Origin: Brachypterus glaber
Lineage: Eukaryota > Arthropoda > Insecta > Coleoptera > Kateretidae
Length of the DNA: 64,000 nt
Assembly: GCA_958510825.1 (NCBI GenBank)
Contig: OY294049.1
Location: 6,076,001-6,140,000, forward strand
Reading direction: 5' to 3'
The translations under genes were made by a program, and so were the position numbers. This document shows positions 1-12,276 of this stretch, piece by piece (position 1 is the stretch's first letter; each line of letters begins with the position of its first letter). The notes beneath the pieces were generated by a model that did not search any database, was not told where the DNA came from, and saw only the letters and a list, made by a program, of their open reading frames with translations.

Positions 1-990
1 ACTCAAACTGGCCTCTTGTGTTGTGATTTTGCTGCGTCAGTGATAAAGTTCATTAATGAAAATTTTCTGTGGCTTGTGTTTATTTACAATTGTTAATAAT
101 GATTTTTGAAGATAAAAAGTAAGTAATTACATTTTTTTTATTAAATACTAAATTAACAATTAATTCACTTGCATTTAAGTCGCATTTAAGATCCCAGGGC
201 GGGAAAGAAGCTCGTTAAGGTTCCGTAGGTACTAAAATATAAAAACTTATTCAGAATAATATTCTAAAACGATCGATATTATCGTTCTTTTTCATGTCAT
301 GGTAAAATACTGATCCAACCTCCAACAAAATAATACTTTTCCCTATAGTTCATTACAAAGGTTTTTTCAAAAAATAAAAAAAAACATCGAACCATTTTTT
401 TTAATACTTAATAAAAGATCTTTTCGTGAAAAACAAAAAAAAAATGAAAAAACAACATTTTTCGAAAAAAAAATTTTTGAAAAATTTTTATTTTTATTTA
501 TTTTTTATTTTTTTATGCCAAAACGAAAAAAAAAAATTTAATATAAACCAGAAATTAAAATTCAGGGTATAGAATCAAATAGTGCAATGTCCAGTCATGT
601 AAATTTTACTTCAGAAGCAAAAAAAAAAAGAAATAAAACACTCGGTCGGCAAATTTGTATTGTTTTGTATAATTTGCTATATATCAAATTATACAAAACA
701 ATACAAATTTGCCGATCGAGTGTGTTTTAATTCGTTATTTTTTTGCTTCTGAAGTAAAATTCACATGAGTGGACATTTGACACTATTTGATTCTATACCC
801 CCTCAATTATCGGTAGTCTGCCGGCTAGCCATTACCGGCCCGTTATCGGCTTGCTATTACCGGCCAGTTATCGGCTTGTGCGACACTTCCATTACCGGGC
901 CGGTAATGGCATGTCGTCAACGGACCGATGACTCTTTATCGGCTTACGGCATTGTGCCGTTGCCGGCCCATTGCTGGTGTGTTTGCTGGG
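1..990 (-). mobile_element. Inverted, interrupted copy of the CCCAGCAAAC-terminus MITE
   Basis: Bases 1-205 are a near-identical reverse complement of 8184-8387. Bases about 819-990 are the reverse complement of 7991-8180. The copy ends at 990 with the terminus GTTTGCTGGG and runs off the left edge of the window. The inner part holds several copies of a short motif built on GGCCGGTAATGGC and AAGCCGATAAC. The copy is interrupted by about 610 bp (206-818) that the intact copy lacks. No coding capacity is visible, so it is a non-autonomous element. Confidence 0.8.
565..800. repeat. Foldback repeat inside the interrupted MITE
   Basis: The left arm starts at 565 (GGGTATAGAATCAAAT) and pairs with the right arm ending at 800 (ATTTGATTCTATACCC). 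The arms meet around 678-683 and are each about 115 bp with few mismatches. It sits in the 206-818 insertion. No ORF is present; it is probably a small palindromic transposon. Confidence 0.75.
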
Positions 991-3825
991 TATAAATAAA
1001 AATTTACAAAAAAAAATATAAACTGGCATTTTAGCAAAAAAAAATAAAAATACAAAGTTAAATAAAGAATTGTATTAGCTTTAAAATGATGTACCACACA
1101 ACCCCCTTCCCAGTAAAGGAAAACATCCCATACATAACATATATACATAAATACCTACTAAACCTTTTTTACAAAATGTATATATGTATACCATACATAC
1201 ATACATACATACATACATACCTACTAAACCTTTTTTACAAAATGACCACATATAAATTTGTAATTGTAAAGCTATAAATCATTAAAAGGCAGTAAAAATT
1301 ATTTTAAGAGGATGTCAGAAACACATTTACCTTATGGGTCACACTATAAAAAATTATTTGCGCATGCATTCAAACAAGTTAAATAACCAACCTTTCTTGT
1401 GAAGAAAAGACAAATTTGATCCAGAGAGGTTTTTAGAGCGGCAACTCCTTCACGTTACTATAGGGACCCTATAATAGGGTCTTACCATACAAAGTTAGAT
1501 TAGATTGAAGTTAGGTTTTCTTCAAACATGATCTAATCTAAGACTTAGTGTTTAAAGGAACGATCGCTACAATACCTAACTTTATGAACTTCAAAAATTA
1601 CTGATTTTACATAATATCAAAATGGATGGAACGTCAAAATTAATATGGTGGCTTACTATAAGCTTAGTTCTCAGTTCTATGGAAAGTAGCTTATATTTCA
1701 CAAGCGACTAATGGGTAGGGGTCTTTACCTCAAAAAAATTTACCTCAAAAGCAATTACCTCGAAAATTTTTACCTTCGAAATAAACCAAACCAAACAATT
1801 TTTTTTTAGTAAAAGAAGGGTAATTTAACAGCAATAAATCTAGTTATTTAAAGCATTATTATTTATTACAGATTCGATTTCAGCAACCTCAAAAACCCCT
1901 ATATAGCAATTTTCAAATTTGTCTAAAAAAATGTATTTTTCCCCATTTGGACTTGCGGCACCCCAATGTTCACCAAAAACAGACCCGAGCTAGAACTTTT
2001 GGCAACATACCTGTATGCCAAATTTCAAGTCTCTAGCTTAAAGCGTTCTTAAATTATCGTGGCCACAAGATTTCCCGGACAGACCGATCGACCGACCGAC
2101 CGACCGACAATTTTTTTTTTGCTTGAAATTGATTTATATCGACATAAAACGTCATAAAATGCAAAAATACGCAAAAAAAATGAACATTTTTGCACGAATA
2201 CAAGGCTTTCCGAAATTTTGAAAATTTTCAAAATGGGAAAGCAAAAGCCCTTTTCGAGGTAAAAGCCGTTCGAGGTAAAATCCCCCTAAGGGGTGGGGGG
2301 TAGTTTTCGTGAAAATTGTTATAATGTGGTTTTTGAGGTTGCTATGAATCTGATACAAAAAAAATCTAACTCCACCCCCTGAGGGGCGGGGGCAGTTTTC
2401 ATGAAAATTGACATATTGGGGTAGGGGTAGGTCGTTAAAACTAATCTTAAAATAAAATTTTTCTAAATCCACCTCCTGAATGGCGGGGACTAGTTTTCGT
2501 GAAAATTGGTATATTGGGGTTTTTAAGGTTGCTGAAAGTGAATCTGATAAAAAAATCCATTTCAAGTGCGGAGGTGAAAAACGTAAAAGCTCTTTTACTC
2601 CACCCTTATTCTGGTTCGAGCCGATTTTCTCGGCTCGGTATTTCGATGAATATAGGCGGAGCTACACGGTCTATAGTATATTCAACTTCAAAATGCAGTA
2701 AGTGTAAACAAACGCACGTGACAACAACGGATTTAGTGACAGGGTAGGACTCAAAACAAAATAGTTCTGTATAACGGTCCATTGCAATGCATTGTACGCT
2801 TCATCGCAAGTACTCACGTACTGACCTGTTTAATTTTCTACATCCCTACTCTCGCAACATTCTACTGAACCTTAAAATTGAATATACTATGGGCCAATCG
2901 ATTGATCAATTCATCAGAAGAACTACTGTGGTAGTGTATTTTTATACTTTTGAGGTAATGTACTTTAAGTAACTCCATGGAGTTACCTAACTCCATAGAG
3001 TTACTGCAAAACTCTAAAAATAAGCATATATACTTATTTATAAATAGTGTTAAATACAAATAACATATGTTTTTTTTAATAAGCAAGCAACGTGTTAAAC
3101 AAAACGTTGTGTATTTATTATTTCGGTGTATTTTAGGGGCGCTTAAATAATTAATCATGGGGAAAGCGAACAAAAGCAATTTCCACCCGCCTGCAACATG
3201 TTAATGTATGCACACATACTCTGCTCAAATCTCGCTGCTTAGCGGTTTAAATTCTGTGAAACCCAAACCGGGAATTGTTGCATTGTGATAATTGGCCAAG
3301 GGCTAATTTTAATGCCGAACGTTAATATTAATCGTTTGTTTAATTGAAAGCACTTTCGAAGGATTTTTTTTGCACGTCCGAGACTATAACGTGGATTTGA
3401 CGCCGTAGTTAGCGGGAATAAACCAGTCGTTTTTCTCTCTAGGGATTAAAATTGTATAAATGTACATTGTACAATGTACAATGTGTCACACCACCCCCAC
3501 GGTACCCAGTCGGCAATTTCAGCAGATGAGTCGGAATTTTAGATCAGTCGGCAAAATGTAGAGGTCAAGTCCAAACCGAATGTTTTTAAATTTTTGTTAT
3601 TCTTATTTAATGAAAATATTTGGCAGAGGTAAAGAAAAACTTGTTTGTGAGTAAAAAGTTAGTTGTGGTAAAAAAATGTGTAGGTACAAAAATGTTTTGT
3701 GGCTAAAATATTTTTTAGGGCAAAAATATTGTTTTTATAGAAATTTTTTGTGGTAAAAAAAATTTTCGGGGATGCAGAGTTTTTTTTTATTTTTTAGTCA
3801 TCAAAAAAACTTTCGCTTCTAATCA
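991..3825. other. Gene-free stretch with short repeats
   Basis: No gene was recognised. The stretch contains a CATA microsatellite (1192-1220) and a direct repeat of about 24 bp (1157 and 1221). A dispersed repeat at about 1940-2150 ends in a GACC run. Three degenerate tandem units lie at 2280-2560, and short palindromes built on AACTCCATGGAGTT near 2970-3000. The open frames here are low-complexity or fall in repeats. Confidence 0.6.
2280..2560 (-). repeat. Minisatellite-like tandem units of about 110 bp
   Basis: Three degenerate units each contain a CCCC...GGGG palindrome next to AGTTTTCGTGAAAATTG and a following TTGAGGTTGCT motif. The same unit occurs in the opposite orientation as about four tandem copies at 49603-49990 within an SMC5 intron. 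It is preceded at 1940-2110 by a GACC-tailed repeat, which suggests that both belong to one element family. Confidence 0.6.
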
Positions 3826-4140
3826 TACACGGGGTGATTCAGAAATAAATAAAAAGAGTACCTTTTTATGTATTTTTAATTAGAGATTAATATGTTATTG
3901 AGAAAATGTCAAAAAATCTACAGATAAAAAAGTTTGGGCATGTGCAAAAATTCGTTACTGTGGTTTATAGGGTTCCAGAGATAATAAATAAAAACAACTA
4001 TTCAGATGTACCCTTAGGAGGGTCTTAGCTCCTTAGGGCTCATTTCCTGACCAATCTTTATAGCAACTTTTTTTTCATATTTTTGGACCTAGAATTGTCC
4101 GTTAAAATTTTGTAACTTATTTCTGAATCACCTCGTATAC
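3826..4140. mobile_element. MITE, GGTGATTCAGAAAT family
   Basis: The left end (GGGGTGATTCAGAAATAA) pairs with the right end (TTATTTCTGAATCACC). The internal block around the words TTAGGAGGGTCTTAGCTCC and GGACCTAGAAT recurs at 11405-11605, 20813-21010, 41637-42240, 50000-50277, 57735-58468 and 61008-61120. It has no coding capacity. Confidence 0.7.
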
Positions 4141-4620
4141 TAATTAATTAATACTTTTAGTTTGTTAAGTTCAACGATTAATGTCAAGAAGTTCTGTTTG
4201 GTATCGGTATTAAGCAATCTACTAAAGAGGCAATTTAAAATCGTCTTTTACGAAATATTATGTCGGTTTATGTTGACATCTTGAAAGCTTATCAGCAAAC
4301 GTAGAGATTAAAATTTGATATAGTGGATTCCTATCTCCCGCTAAAGCATTCCTCCTTTCCGAATTCGGTTTATGGAAATGCTAAGTTTAATTAGTTTAAG
4401 AAAATTAATTGTCTTCAAAAGTATGTAAATGTTTGCCTTCTGGTTGAAGTATTAGGTATCATGTTTAGTTATTGCCTAGAAGGCGACTTTATTCGTTTAA
4501 AACGTTTAGTTAGTGGTAGGAAATAACATGTGGTGCCACCTATAGCATAACGCTGTCCAGTGCACTGAAATTAAAGCATTACAGAAGCCTGTACTATTCG
4601 TCAATCGTTCTCAATCGGGT

Positions 4621-4836
4621 CCCGGGCAACATTTGCTATTTCACGTGGAAGTCATTATGACATCATTTAATGATTTAACGTTGAATGTATACACCTCATG
4701 ACAAACTCATAACAAGCTCATAACATGATCACAAAATCATGAGATGTGCTCATCATGATGTTCGTATGAGTACAAAAAGTGGAAATCATAACATGATGCT
4801 CTCATGAGGCCTCATGAGTTCATGTATGTTGTCGGG
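4621..4836. mobile_element. Short MITE with CATGA-type subterminal motifs
   Basis: The left terminus is CCCGGGCAACAT and the right terminus (reverse complement) is CCCGACAACAT. Between them lie many copies of TCATGA, CATAAC and ATGATG words, ending in a perfect CTCATGAGGCCTCATGAG palindrome. The design matches the elements at 7991, 9913 and 24592: CCC-type ends with an internal array of a family-specific short motif. Confidence 0.55.
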
Positions 4837-5128
4837 AAATTGTTATTTTTTTTTCAGTATATCGGTCTGGTTCACATAAAGTTTTTTATTGGTTTGGACT
4901 TTTTCATGTTTGTACCTATAAATGTTTTTTTTATTATTTTGAGGATAATTTTTTTCTGATTATGTTTTATATTTGTAGTTAATTTAAGATTTATATTTAT
5001 TGTTAATGAATTGTAAATTTTATTGAGTAATATGTGTTAAGTGTAAGAGTAGCGTTAGCTAAACTTGGCCCATTTTCCTAATAAATACCATTTATTATTA
5101 TTATTATTTATAACTATTTATTTATAAA

Positions 5129-5676
5129 ACAGCCACACAAAAAAAATAATCAGAGACTAGACCAATGCATTTTTATATTTTTGGGGTCGCTGAAACCGAA
5201 TCTGACCTCAGAATTGCTCCATCAGATTGCAATTTTTTTTACACTTAAAAAAAGTGTGCATTTACGCAGTGTAGAAAAAAATTGTGAACTGATGGAGCAA
5301 TTTTGATCTCAGATTCTATTTCAGCGACCCCGAAAATATAAAAATGAGTTGGTCTAGTCTCTGGCAGATATTTTTTTTTTGGTGGCTGTGCATAGCCAAC
5401 CAAAAAAAAAATGATTGCCAGGGTCTAGACCAACGCATTTTTATATTATCGAGGTCGCTGAAACCGAATCTAACCTCGGAATTGCTCCAACAGGTCTTAA
5501 TTGTTTTCTACACTTAAAAAGGGGTGCGGAAATTCCTTTAATTCAGATGCTTTTATGGGTAGAAAAAAATTGGGATCTGATGGAGCAATTATGAGATCAG
5601 ATTCGGTTTCAGCGACCCCAAAAATATAAAAATTCATTGGTCTAGTCTCTGGATATTATTTTTTTGTGTGGCTGTG
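5129..5676. mobile_element. Two adjacent foldback MITEs, CACAGCC family
   Basis: Copy one is 5129-5390 and copy two is about 5392-5676. Each begins with ACAGCCACAC-like sequence plus an A-run and ends with a T-run plus GTGGCTGTG. Each has inverted arms carrying GACTAGACCAATGCATTTTTA and GGTCGCTGAAACCGAATCT-like words. Related copies are at 11654-11960 and 35369-36003, the latter with a TTA target duplication. This fits PIF/Harbinger-type MITEs by inference. Confidence 0.7.
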
Positions 5677-5696
5677 TAATAAATATATTATGCCAG

Positions 5697-6230
5697 AAGC
5701 CGTGAAGATATGTAATGCTACGCATTCCATTATGTATTATTCATAGTAAATGGTATATTGCAATTTCCCAAATACAAATACATATTTTCAAAAAAAAAAA
5801 TAGAAAAATAACATTTTTTTTCAAAGTAATCCCCCCAAAAACAAAAAAGTTATGGGAGGCTAAACTTAAAAAAAAAACTATCATTTAAAAAAAATCATTT
5901 TTTTTTGTTTTTGGCGCAGAGAAAATTATTTAAAAAAAAAAAAACAAAAAATAAAAAAAAAATCAAAATTTTTCATTCTTTTTCTTTTTAATTTTCCTTT
6001 TGCGCAAAACGAAAAAAAAATGTTTTTTAATGATAGTCTTGTTTATGTTCAGCCCCCCACAACTTTTTTGTTTTTGGGGGGATTACTTTGAAAAACAATA
6101 GGGATTTTCCCCTCATAGCACTTTTTTTTTCCTGAAAATTTGGAGTTGATCGGATTATTCGTTCATCAGGCAGACAGATGGACATTTTCAAAGTTTCACA
6201 TATTGAAAATCGTTGAAAATTATGAAAAAT
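5697..6230 (+). repeat. Dispersed element: TATTCACAG head, GACA-type tail
   Basis: The left part has the word AGATATGTAATGCTACGCAT followed by TATTCATAGTAAATGGTATA. The right part has CCCCCACAACTTTTTTG and CAGACAGATGGAC. The same order is seen at 26343-27205, in reverse at 56589-58510, and partly at 32986-33280 and 63790-64000. No ORF is present. Confidence 0.6.
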
Positions 6231-6231
6231 T

Positions 6232-6232
<1 letters not shown>

Positions 6233-6288
<56 letters not shown>
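6233..6288. repeat. TTA trinucleotide microsatellite
   Basis: An almost uninterrupted run of TTA/ATT units. Confidence 0.95.
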
Positions 6289-6289
<1 letters not shown>

Positions 6290-6299
6290 AATTCCTAAT

Positions 6300-7545
6300 A
6301 TTACTATTTGGTATATTGTTTCATTAGGAGTTTTTCGCGCCCAAAAATATGTAAAAAAAGTTAATTTTTTTGTGGGCCGGTCTTAAACATTTTTGAAGCT
6401 AAAATTTGCAAAAAAAAAACTACCCTCTTTAACGAAAGAATCGGGTGTATTTTTGTCAGATGGGCAGAAAATGTGTAAGTTTAATCATTTAATAATCAAA
6501 TGTACAGCTGGATAGCCTATCCAGGATATGCAAGTCCGGAACTGACTAAACGGTAGGATTAATGCGGGATCAGCGAGCACTATTTCTCAATTAATCCAAC
6601 TCGAAGCCATAAATTTTAAGTAATCGGTGAAATTGAACAGCAGGATAGTACTATAAACAGCCAGATTCCTAATTTATGCTTATTGTAATAGGGTCACTCG
6701 TAATTTTATGTATTTTCATAGAAGTACATAATATTTATATATCCTGTGTAGATGTCGCATTCCCAATGTCAAGGCGTCCTTCACTTCAAGTGAATGACGC
6801 CTTGCCAATGTCCATGATTACGTATTTTAAAAACTTATTAGCAGTCATCGGCGAATTTCCAGTGCTCGCATAGGCGCCGCGTCGATTCTATCGTTGACGC
6901 GAGGTTTTAAATATTTACATTTTTATTTTCTTCGAAAAACACCGATATATTTACATATTTATAGTTAATATGTATATTCAATATTGTTGTGTGTAACAAA
7001 TTAGTCGTCAAATGTTTCGATTTAGTGACATTTATAAAAATTTCCCTCATAATTCGGCAAAATTATTCCGTAAGCCTATGTTTCTGTGTTTATTTTCAAC
7101 GTTGATGAGTCATAACTGAATTTATTTCGATTAATGCTTATTAGGCCCATGAAGCTTAAATTTTACAGGCAGGGCTTTTCCTCAGACGGGCGTATGAGAC
7201 TAAAGCCGTTTAAGGGCTAGCTATAACTCCTATTTGTTTTAAAACTTTGCAAAAAAAGTCTCGCCTACTTTTGATTTTTAAATAGAACACCCCGCCGCGT
7301 ATATTTTTACATATTTGGATTCTCCATTAAATTTTTTGTATAATCTCAAGTTTTTGTCAAATTTAAACAGCTTTTGTCATTTTTTAAATATATTTTTTTT
7401 TATTTTTTACCTGGAAAGTCATTAAAACTATTAATTTTGGATCTATTATAATAATAATTATTAGTATAAAAATACGAATTATTAAAAAAAAACGGATAAT
7501 GTTGCTAAAGGTACTAGCCTTCACGATTATATCCCTCGAGCTACG
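6300..7545. other. No gene seen
   Basis: AT-rich sequence without a recognisable gene. One hairpin at about 6767-6802 has AAGGCGT pairing with ACGCCTT around CACTTCAAGTG. Confidence 0.5.
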
Positions 7546-7700
7546 CATGGGCGGATTTAGGGGGGGGGGGCATGGGGCCATGGCCCCCCCAGCGAGATAT
7601 ATTAGCATAGAAATATCTTCAAAATTATATTTTTGGCGAAAGCGCAATTTTTTTCCTATGGATGCCCCCCCCCCCTTAGAGTGAAATAAATCCGCCCCTG
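7546..7700. mobile_element. hAT-type MITE with 8-bp target duplication
   Basis: The termini are CATGGGCGGATTTA on the left and, in reverse complement, CAGGGGCGGATTTA on the right. The element is 155 bp and G-rich then C-rich inside. It is flanked by GAGCTACG at 7538-7545 and GAGCTACG at 7701-7708. An 8-bp duplication with CAGGGGCGGA-like ends is typical of the hAT superfamily. It is non-autonomous. Confidence 0.85.
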
Positions 7701-7990
7701 GAGCTACGTACAAGTTTCTACAGGTTAAGTAGGCCGCAAAATGGTCTGAATTACAACGCCTTAAATTTTTTTAATAAACTGCCAATTTGCGTTCGTAGTC
7801 TACCGGTGATCAGTTTTAAAAATACGATAAAATAGTTTTTGCTAAAAAATGGTTTTTTTCAACAAACGAATTTTTCATGGGGTCCATCAATCCCTTTTCT
7901 TTAAATCATTTTTGTTTTATATACTTTGTGATTATAAACTTTGAGTTTTGGTACAGTAATGTTTAAATTTTTTTATGTCCCTTGGACTAT

Positions 7991-8673
7991 CCCAGCAAAC
8001 ACACCAGCAATGGGCCGGCAACGGCACAATGCCGTAAGCCGATAAAGAGTCATCGTCGTTGACGACATGCCATTACCGGCCCGGTAATGGAAGTGTCGCG
8101 CAAGCCGATAACTGGCCGGTAATGGCAAGCCGATAACGGGCCGGTAATGGCAAGCCGATAACGGGCCGGTAATGGCTAGCCGGCTTTCCCGCCCTGGGAT
8201 CTTAAATGCGACTTAAATGCAAGTGAATTAATTGTTAATTTAGTATTTAATAAAAAAAATGTAATTACTTACTTTTTATCTTCAAAAATCATTATTAACA
8301 ATTGTAAATACACAAGCCACAGAAAATTTTCATTAATGAACTTTATCACTGACGCAGCAAAATCACAACACAAGAGGCCAGTTTGAGTTGAAGCTCTCGG
8401 AGCATAGTTCTATCTCTTTCTAACTACTTGTTTTAAAAGAGATAGAACTATGCTCCGAGCGCTCCAAGCTTCAACTCAAACGGCCCTAAGAACACAACCC
8501 GCGCAAAACTTTCGCATGCGTCTTGACTTCTTCTCCTTCTACGAAAGATCATATTTTAAATTGGCGTTGTATCGTCGGCCACAGATCGGTCCTTTACAGG
8601 CTAGCCGATAATCGGCAAGCCAGCAATGGGCCAATAATTATTTATGCCGATTATCGTACGGTGGTTTGCTGGG
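7991..8673 (+). mobile_element. Complete MITE with CCCAGCAAAC termini
   Basis: It starts CCCAGCAAAC and ends GTTTGCTGGG, a perfect 10-bp inverted terminus over 683 bp. Bases 8000-8180 hold about five copies of a motif with GGCCGGTAATGG and AAGCCGATAAC. A perfect 24-bp stem (8396-8419 with 8436-8459) lies at its centre. A second copy in inverse orientation, interrupted by an insertion, is at 1-990. It has no transposase. Confidence 0.8.
8396..8459. repeat. Perfect 24-bp stem hairpin within the MITE
   Basis: CTCGGAGCATAGTTCTA... at 8396 pairs exactly with its complement ending at 8459, around a 16-nt loop. It may be a structural part of the element. Confidence 0.85.
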
Positions 8674-9912
8674 ATTATTTTGTATACATATATGTGTATG
8701 ATCATATATATGTATGTACGTAAATTTTTTATGACTTGTGTATAGACTTTGTTTCTTAATCACCAATAAAATTTATCTTATGTTATCTTATCTTATCTTA
8801 TCTTATCTTAAAAAAAAAATAATAATTTAAAGTTTTTTTACTGAAAATTCTGCAAACTTTGCTTTCCAATAAGAGGATTTTGAGAAACTACCCTATTTTA
8901 GAATACTTGTCGAGATCTCGATATGTCAGACATTCCGGATTTATAATATCAATACCTAATAATTTATAGACCAATGCTTACCAAGTTTACGATTTAGCAA
9001 TAATAGTTCCTAACTTAGTACCCCCTATGTAAATTACTAGTGGTATCCCGACTACCTAGATAGTTGGAGCGTTTTTTCCTCAAAGTTTTCTTTCGATTGA
9101 AGCGAATTCTGAACCAAGTCTGCGTCAGACAGAGGTTAAATGTGTGTCTCTTTATATTCTTCAAAAATTTATTTACAGTACTGACAAGTGAGATATTATC
9201 CACGATATAAAACTAACCCACAAAGGGGCAGGCTTTGTGGGTTATTTATGAGTAGATAATGTAACTTATTTTACGCACACCAAACAATGCTTTATCCAAC
9301 ACATATTTATTTTGCTGAAAATATACGTAAGTTTTGAGTGTTTTTACAAACGACACATAAAACAAACGTATTTTTAGACCAGTAATATTACTGGTCCTTT
9401 GATATGATTAATTCAACCATATGTTATAGTAGATCTAAGATTTAATTTAATTTAACAATACAGTATGGTTAATTTTACTATCTATTGTTTAATTTAACTA
9501 TGATATAGGCTTAAATTAACTATATCATATATTTCTATATCCAAAACTATATGGTATAGTATAGTAAATTTTAGATCGACTATACGACTCGACTCGGACT
9601 ATACTATAATATGGTATACCATATTATGGATAAATTAATCCTACAAAAAAAATGTATAGTTGGTTTAAACAGCATTTTTTCTGTGCATTATGCCATATTT
9701 TAGTAGTGTTTTAAACTGTTTTTAACTGAGTGAGAGAAATTAACTTTTTTGACATTGCCCCTAGCAACGTGAATTACAGTAAAAGCTTGATAATGTAAAC
9801 ATGCGTAAGAAATAAATTATCTTTTCATACATAGCTTGAATTGTATTATTATTTTCACCCACTAACATAAACAGCCCCAGTTTTTTTGTGTTCACAGTAT
9901 CGAGCTTGTACT
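8674..9912. other. No gene seen; AT-rich palindromic patches
   Basis: Contains a TTATC pentanucleotide run (8772-8810). An AT-rich patch at 9410-9650 repeats TATAGTATA/ACTATAC words as several overlapping palindromes. No exon-like sequence was found. Confidence 0.5.
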
Positions 9913-10653
9913 CCCAGGTAGCAAGGGATGTTATATTACAAGAAATTAACATCACTTTTGGGTGTATTTTTAAACTAAATCATAACATCACATAATATTG
10001 AAAAATAACATGTATTTAACATCACATTTGCAACGTTACACGTGTGACGTGACAACCATGTTATTTAATAACAAATATTTAGCAACGCTGTGAATATATA
10101 GCATGTCACATATTAACGTGGCTTTCACGTGAATGTCATGTTATTTTGCTTCTCACCGACGTTCGAAGCTAAAAAATCTATATAAGATGATGTTGCTAGA
10201 GTAAATTATTATAAGGAAATTGTATACACATTATACGATTTCCAATGGACAGGGGGCTGTGCCGGTCTTCTCAAGACCACGGACACGGATTATATTCTCC
10301 GCTTAATCTGCAATTTCGTATTTAGAATCTATCTGTTTCAATCTGTGATTGTTTCAATTACTGATTGATTTTAAATCCGATTTTTTTATAGGGTTATAAC
10401 GTTTTTAATGGTTTTAATTTAGAAAAAGCTAATGTCCTAAAATATTATTTAAATATTAAAGTACCAGTAACGGCATCCATAAGATATTAGATATAACAGG
10501 AATGTGGATTTATGATGTCACAAACACGTTATTTTCGGGATGTCATTGTGTGATGTTATTAGGGGCGGACTTAGGACATCCCCACCATGCTACATTCTTG
10601 TTAAATGAGACTACAATCTTAACATCACATGTTATGTTATTTTGCTACCTGGG
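9913..10653. mobile_element. MITE with CCCAGGTAGCAA termini and AACATCAC array
   Basis: The terminal inverted repeat CCCAGGTAGCAA / TTGCTACCTGGG is perfect over 12 bp. Both subterminal regions carry repeated AACATCAC or GTGATGTT words, many of them palindromic with ACGTG. The element is 741 bp with no ORF. It belongs to the same structural class as 4621, 7991 and 24592. Confidence 0.75.
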
Positions 10654-11404
10654 CTGTATATGAAAACAAAGGAGTAAACAGCCGTTTTTCTCATAGCGAA
10701 AGTCAACAGGTTGTTTATAAAGAAGTGTTGGATAAAATTTATTATCAAAAATATAAATTTTGTACACAAAACCTATAATTTTACCTAATTTATAATTTCT
10801 GCTTGATATTATGCGCATTTATGCAGTTTGGTTGTTAAAAACAGCAATAAATTAAATAGTAAGTTTTACATAACAATAGGAAATAGTTTAATAGCTCAAC
10901 TGCAATAAAACAAAAGTAAACGCCGCACAGTGAGCAATAACAGTCAAAAATACCAAAATATGTGTTCTCTTCCTAAAATTAACCTCAACTGTTTTGATTA
11001 GTGCATTTAAAAAGCAAAAAGTAAACAAAGAATGTGTCACGAAATCTATAAGTAAATATTTTTCCTTAAGAGGTCCTCCGCATACCACTGCAGTTGTCTC
11101 CCCAAGTAACACGCTTAGATTTTACAGCTTAAATTGGCATTTACCTCGCATTTTAAACCAGCGTTTAGCTTTAATTCGGTAATTTAATTTCCTGTATTTA
11201 GGATTTTTTATTAAGCTGTTCTTAACACTTAACATCCACTGAGAGATCTATAATCGACTTGGCGCAGCCAATAAATAGTACAAAATAAAACAACAGATAT
11301 TTGTGTTATTTTTTATATACTTTAAAACTATCTTAAAATAATCAAAAATAATAGAAATTTAATGCTTAATGCTAGCATTATTGCCTAGAGTCACTCACTC
11401 TTAT
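10654..11404. other. No gene seen
   Basis: AT-rich. The two overlapping open frames at 10888-11182 lie on opposite strands and show no recognisable domain. Confidence 0.4.
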
Positions 11405-11605
11405 TGTCAAATGTTAAGGCATGCGCAAAAATTTGTTACTGTGGTTTATACGGTACCAGAACAATTAAATAAAAACTACTTTTTAGATATACCCTTAAGA
11501 GGGTCGTATCTCCCTTAGGGACCTTTTAGAAAAAAAAATTCATATTTTTTAACGTAGAATTACCTCTTAAATTTCTCGAACCTATTTGTGAATAACCCTG
11601 TATAA
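11405..11605 (-). mobile_element. MITE, GGTGATTC family copy
   Basis: Shares with 3826-4140 and 20813-21010 the words TTTGTTACTGTGGTTTATA, CCCTTAAGAGGGTC and GTAGAATTACCTC. It ends in TGTGAATAACCCTGTATA. It is non-coding. Confidence 0.65.
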
Positions 11606-11653
11606 ACTAGTGATATTTAAAAAATAATTATAAAATGATTGACTAAAGAACTA

Positions 11654-11960
11654 CACAGCCACACAAAAAAGTCAAATACCTTTTTTCGAAACCATTGTAT
11701 TCCTATCGATTCCTATGTATTTTGAGGCGCTGAATCTGAATTTGAGGTCAAAATAGCACCATATCTCATTAGTTTTGGAGAGTCCAAACCTCAAAAAACT
11801 TTATTTTCATACTCAAAAATTAGTTTTTTTAGGTTAACTTGAACTCTAATCTATTGGTGCTATTTTGACTTTAAATTCGGATTCACCACCTCAAAATACA
11901 TAGGAATAAAATGGTTTCGAAAAGGGTATTTGACCATTGTTTTTTTTTTGTGTAGCTGTG
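11654..11960. mobile_element. Foldback MITE, CACAGCC family
   Basis: Starts CACAGCCACACAAAAAA and ends TTTTGTGTAGCTGTG. The inverted arms carry GAGGCGCTGAATCTGAATTT and its complement. The flanks are CTA on the left and TTA on the right, a nearly matching 3-bp duplication. Confidence 0.75.
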
Positions 11961-12276
11961 TTATTAATTTATATTAGCAAATTGTTAATACCAATTGTAT
12001 AATCAAACTCACAGCAACTCGGACTGACGTCATCAGTAAGAATATCTAAATACCATCATACGGCGGTATTTTGTAGATTACCCATTTTACCATTCTAATA
12101 GCCTCGGCAATAACAATATTGCCTATTGTGCGCAGCTACCAACCCGGATAAAAATTATTAACTTGGTTTTCTTATTCGTTGAGAACGGCCCGTGCAATTA
12201 AACTTTGCAGATACACAATTTCCAATTAAACTTTCTATTAATGTACCTGCATTAAAATATAATTTTTTTTGTTTTT

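Noticed and set aside
2152..2565. 137-aa frame on the - strand
   Set aside because: It runs through three tandem non-coding units; the peptide repeats with the units and has no recognisable domain.
1..8673. A single large DNA transposon or Polinton-like element bounded by the inverted arms
   Set aside because: No transposase, integrase or polymerase frame exists between the arms. Each arm is part of a complete small MITE with its own inner terminus (at 990 and 7991).
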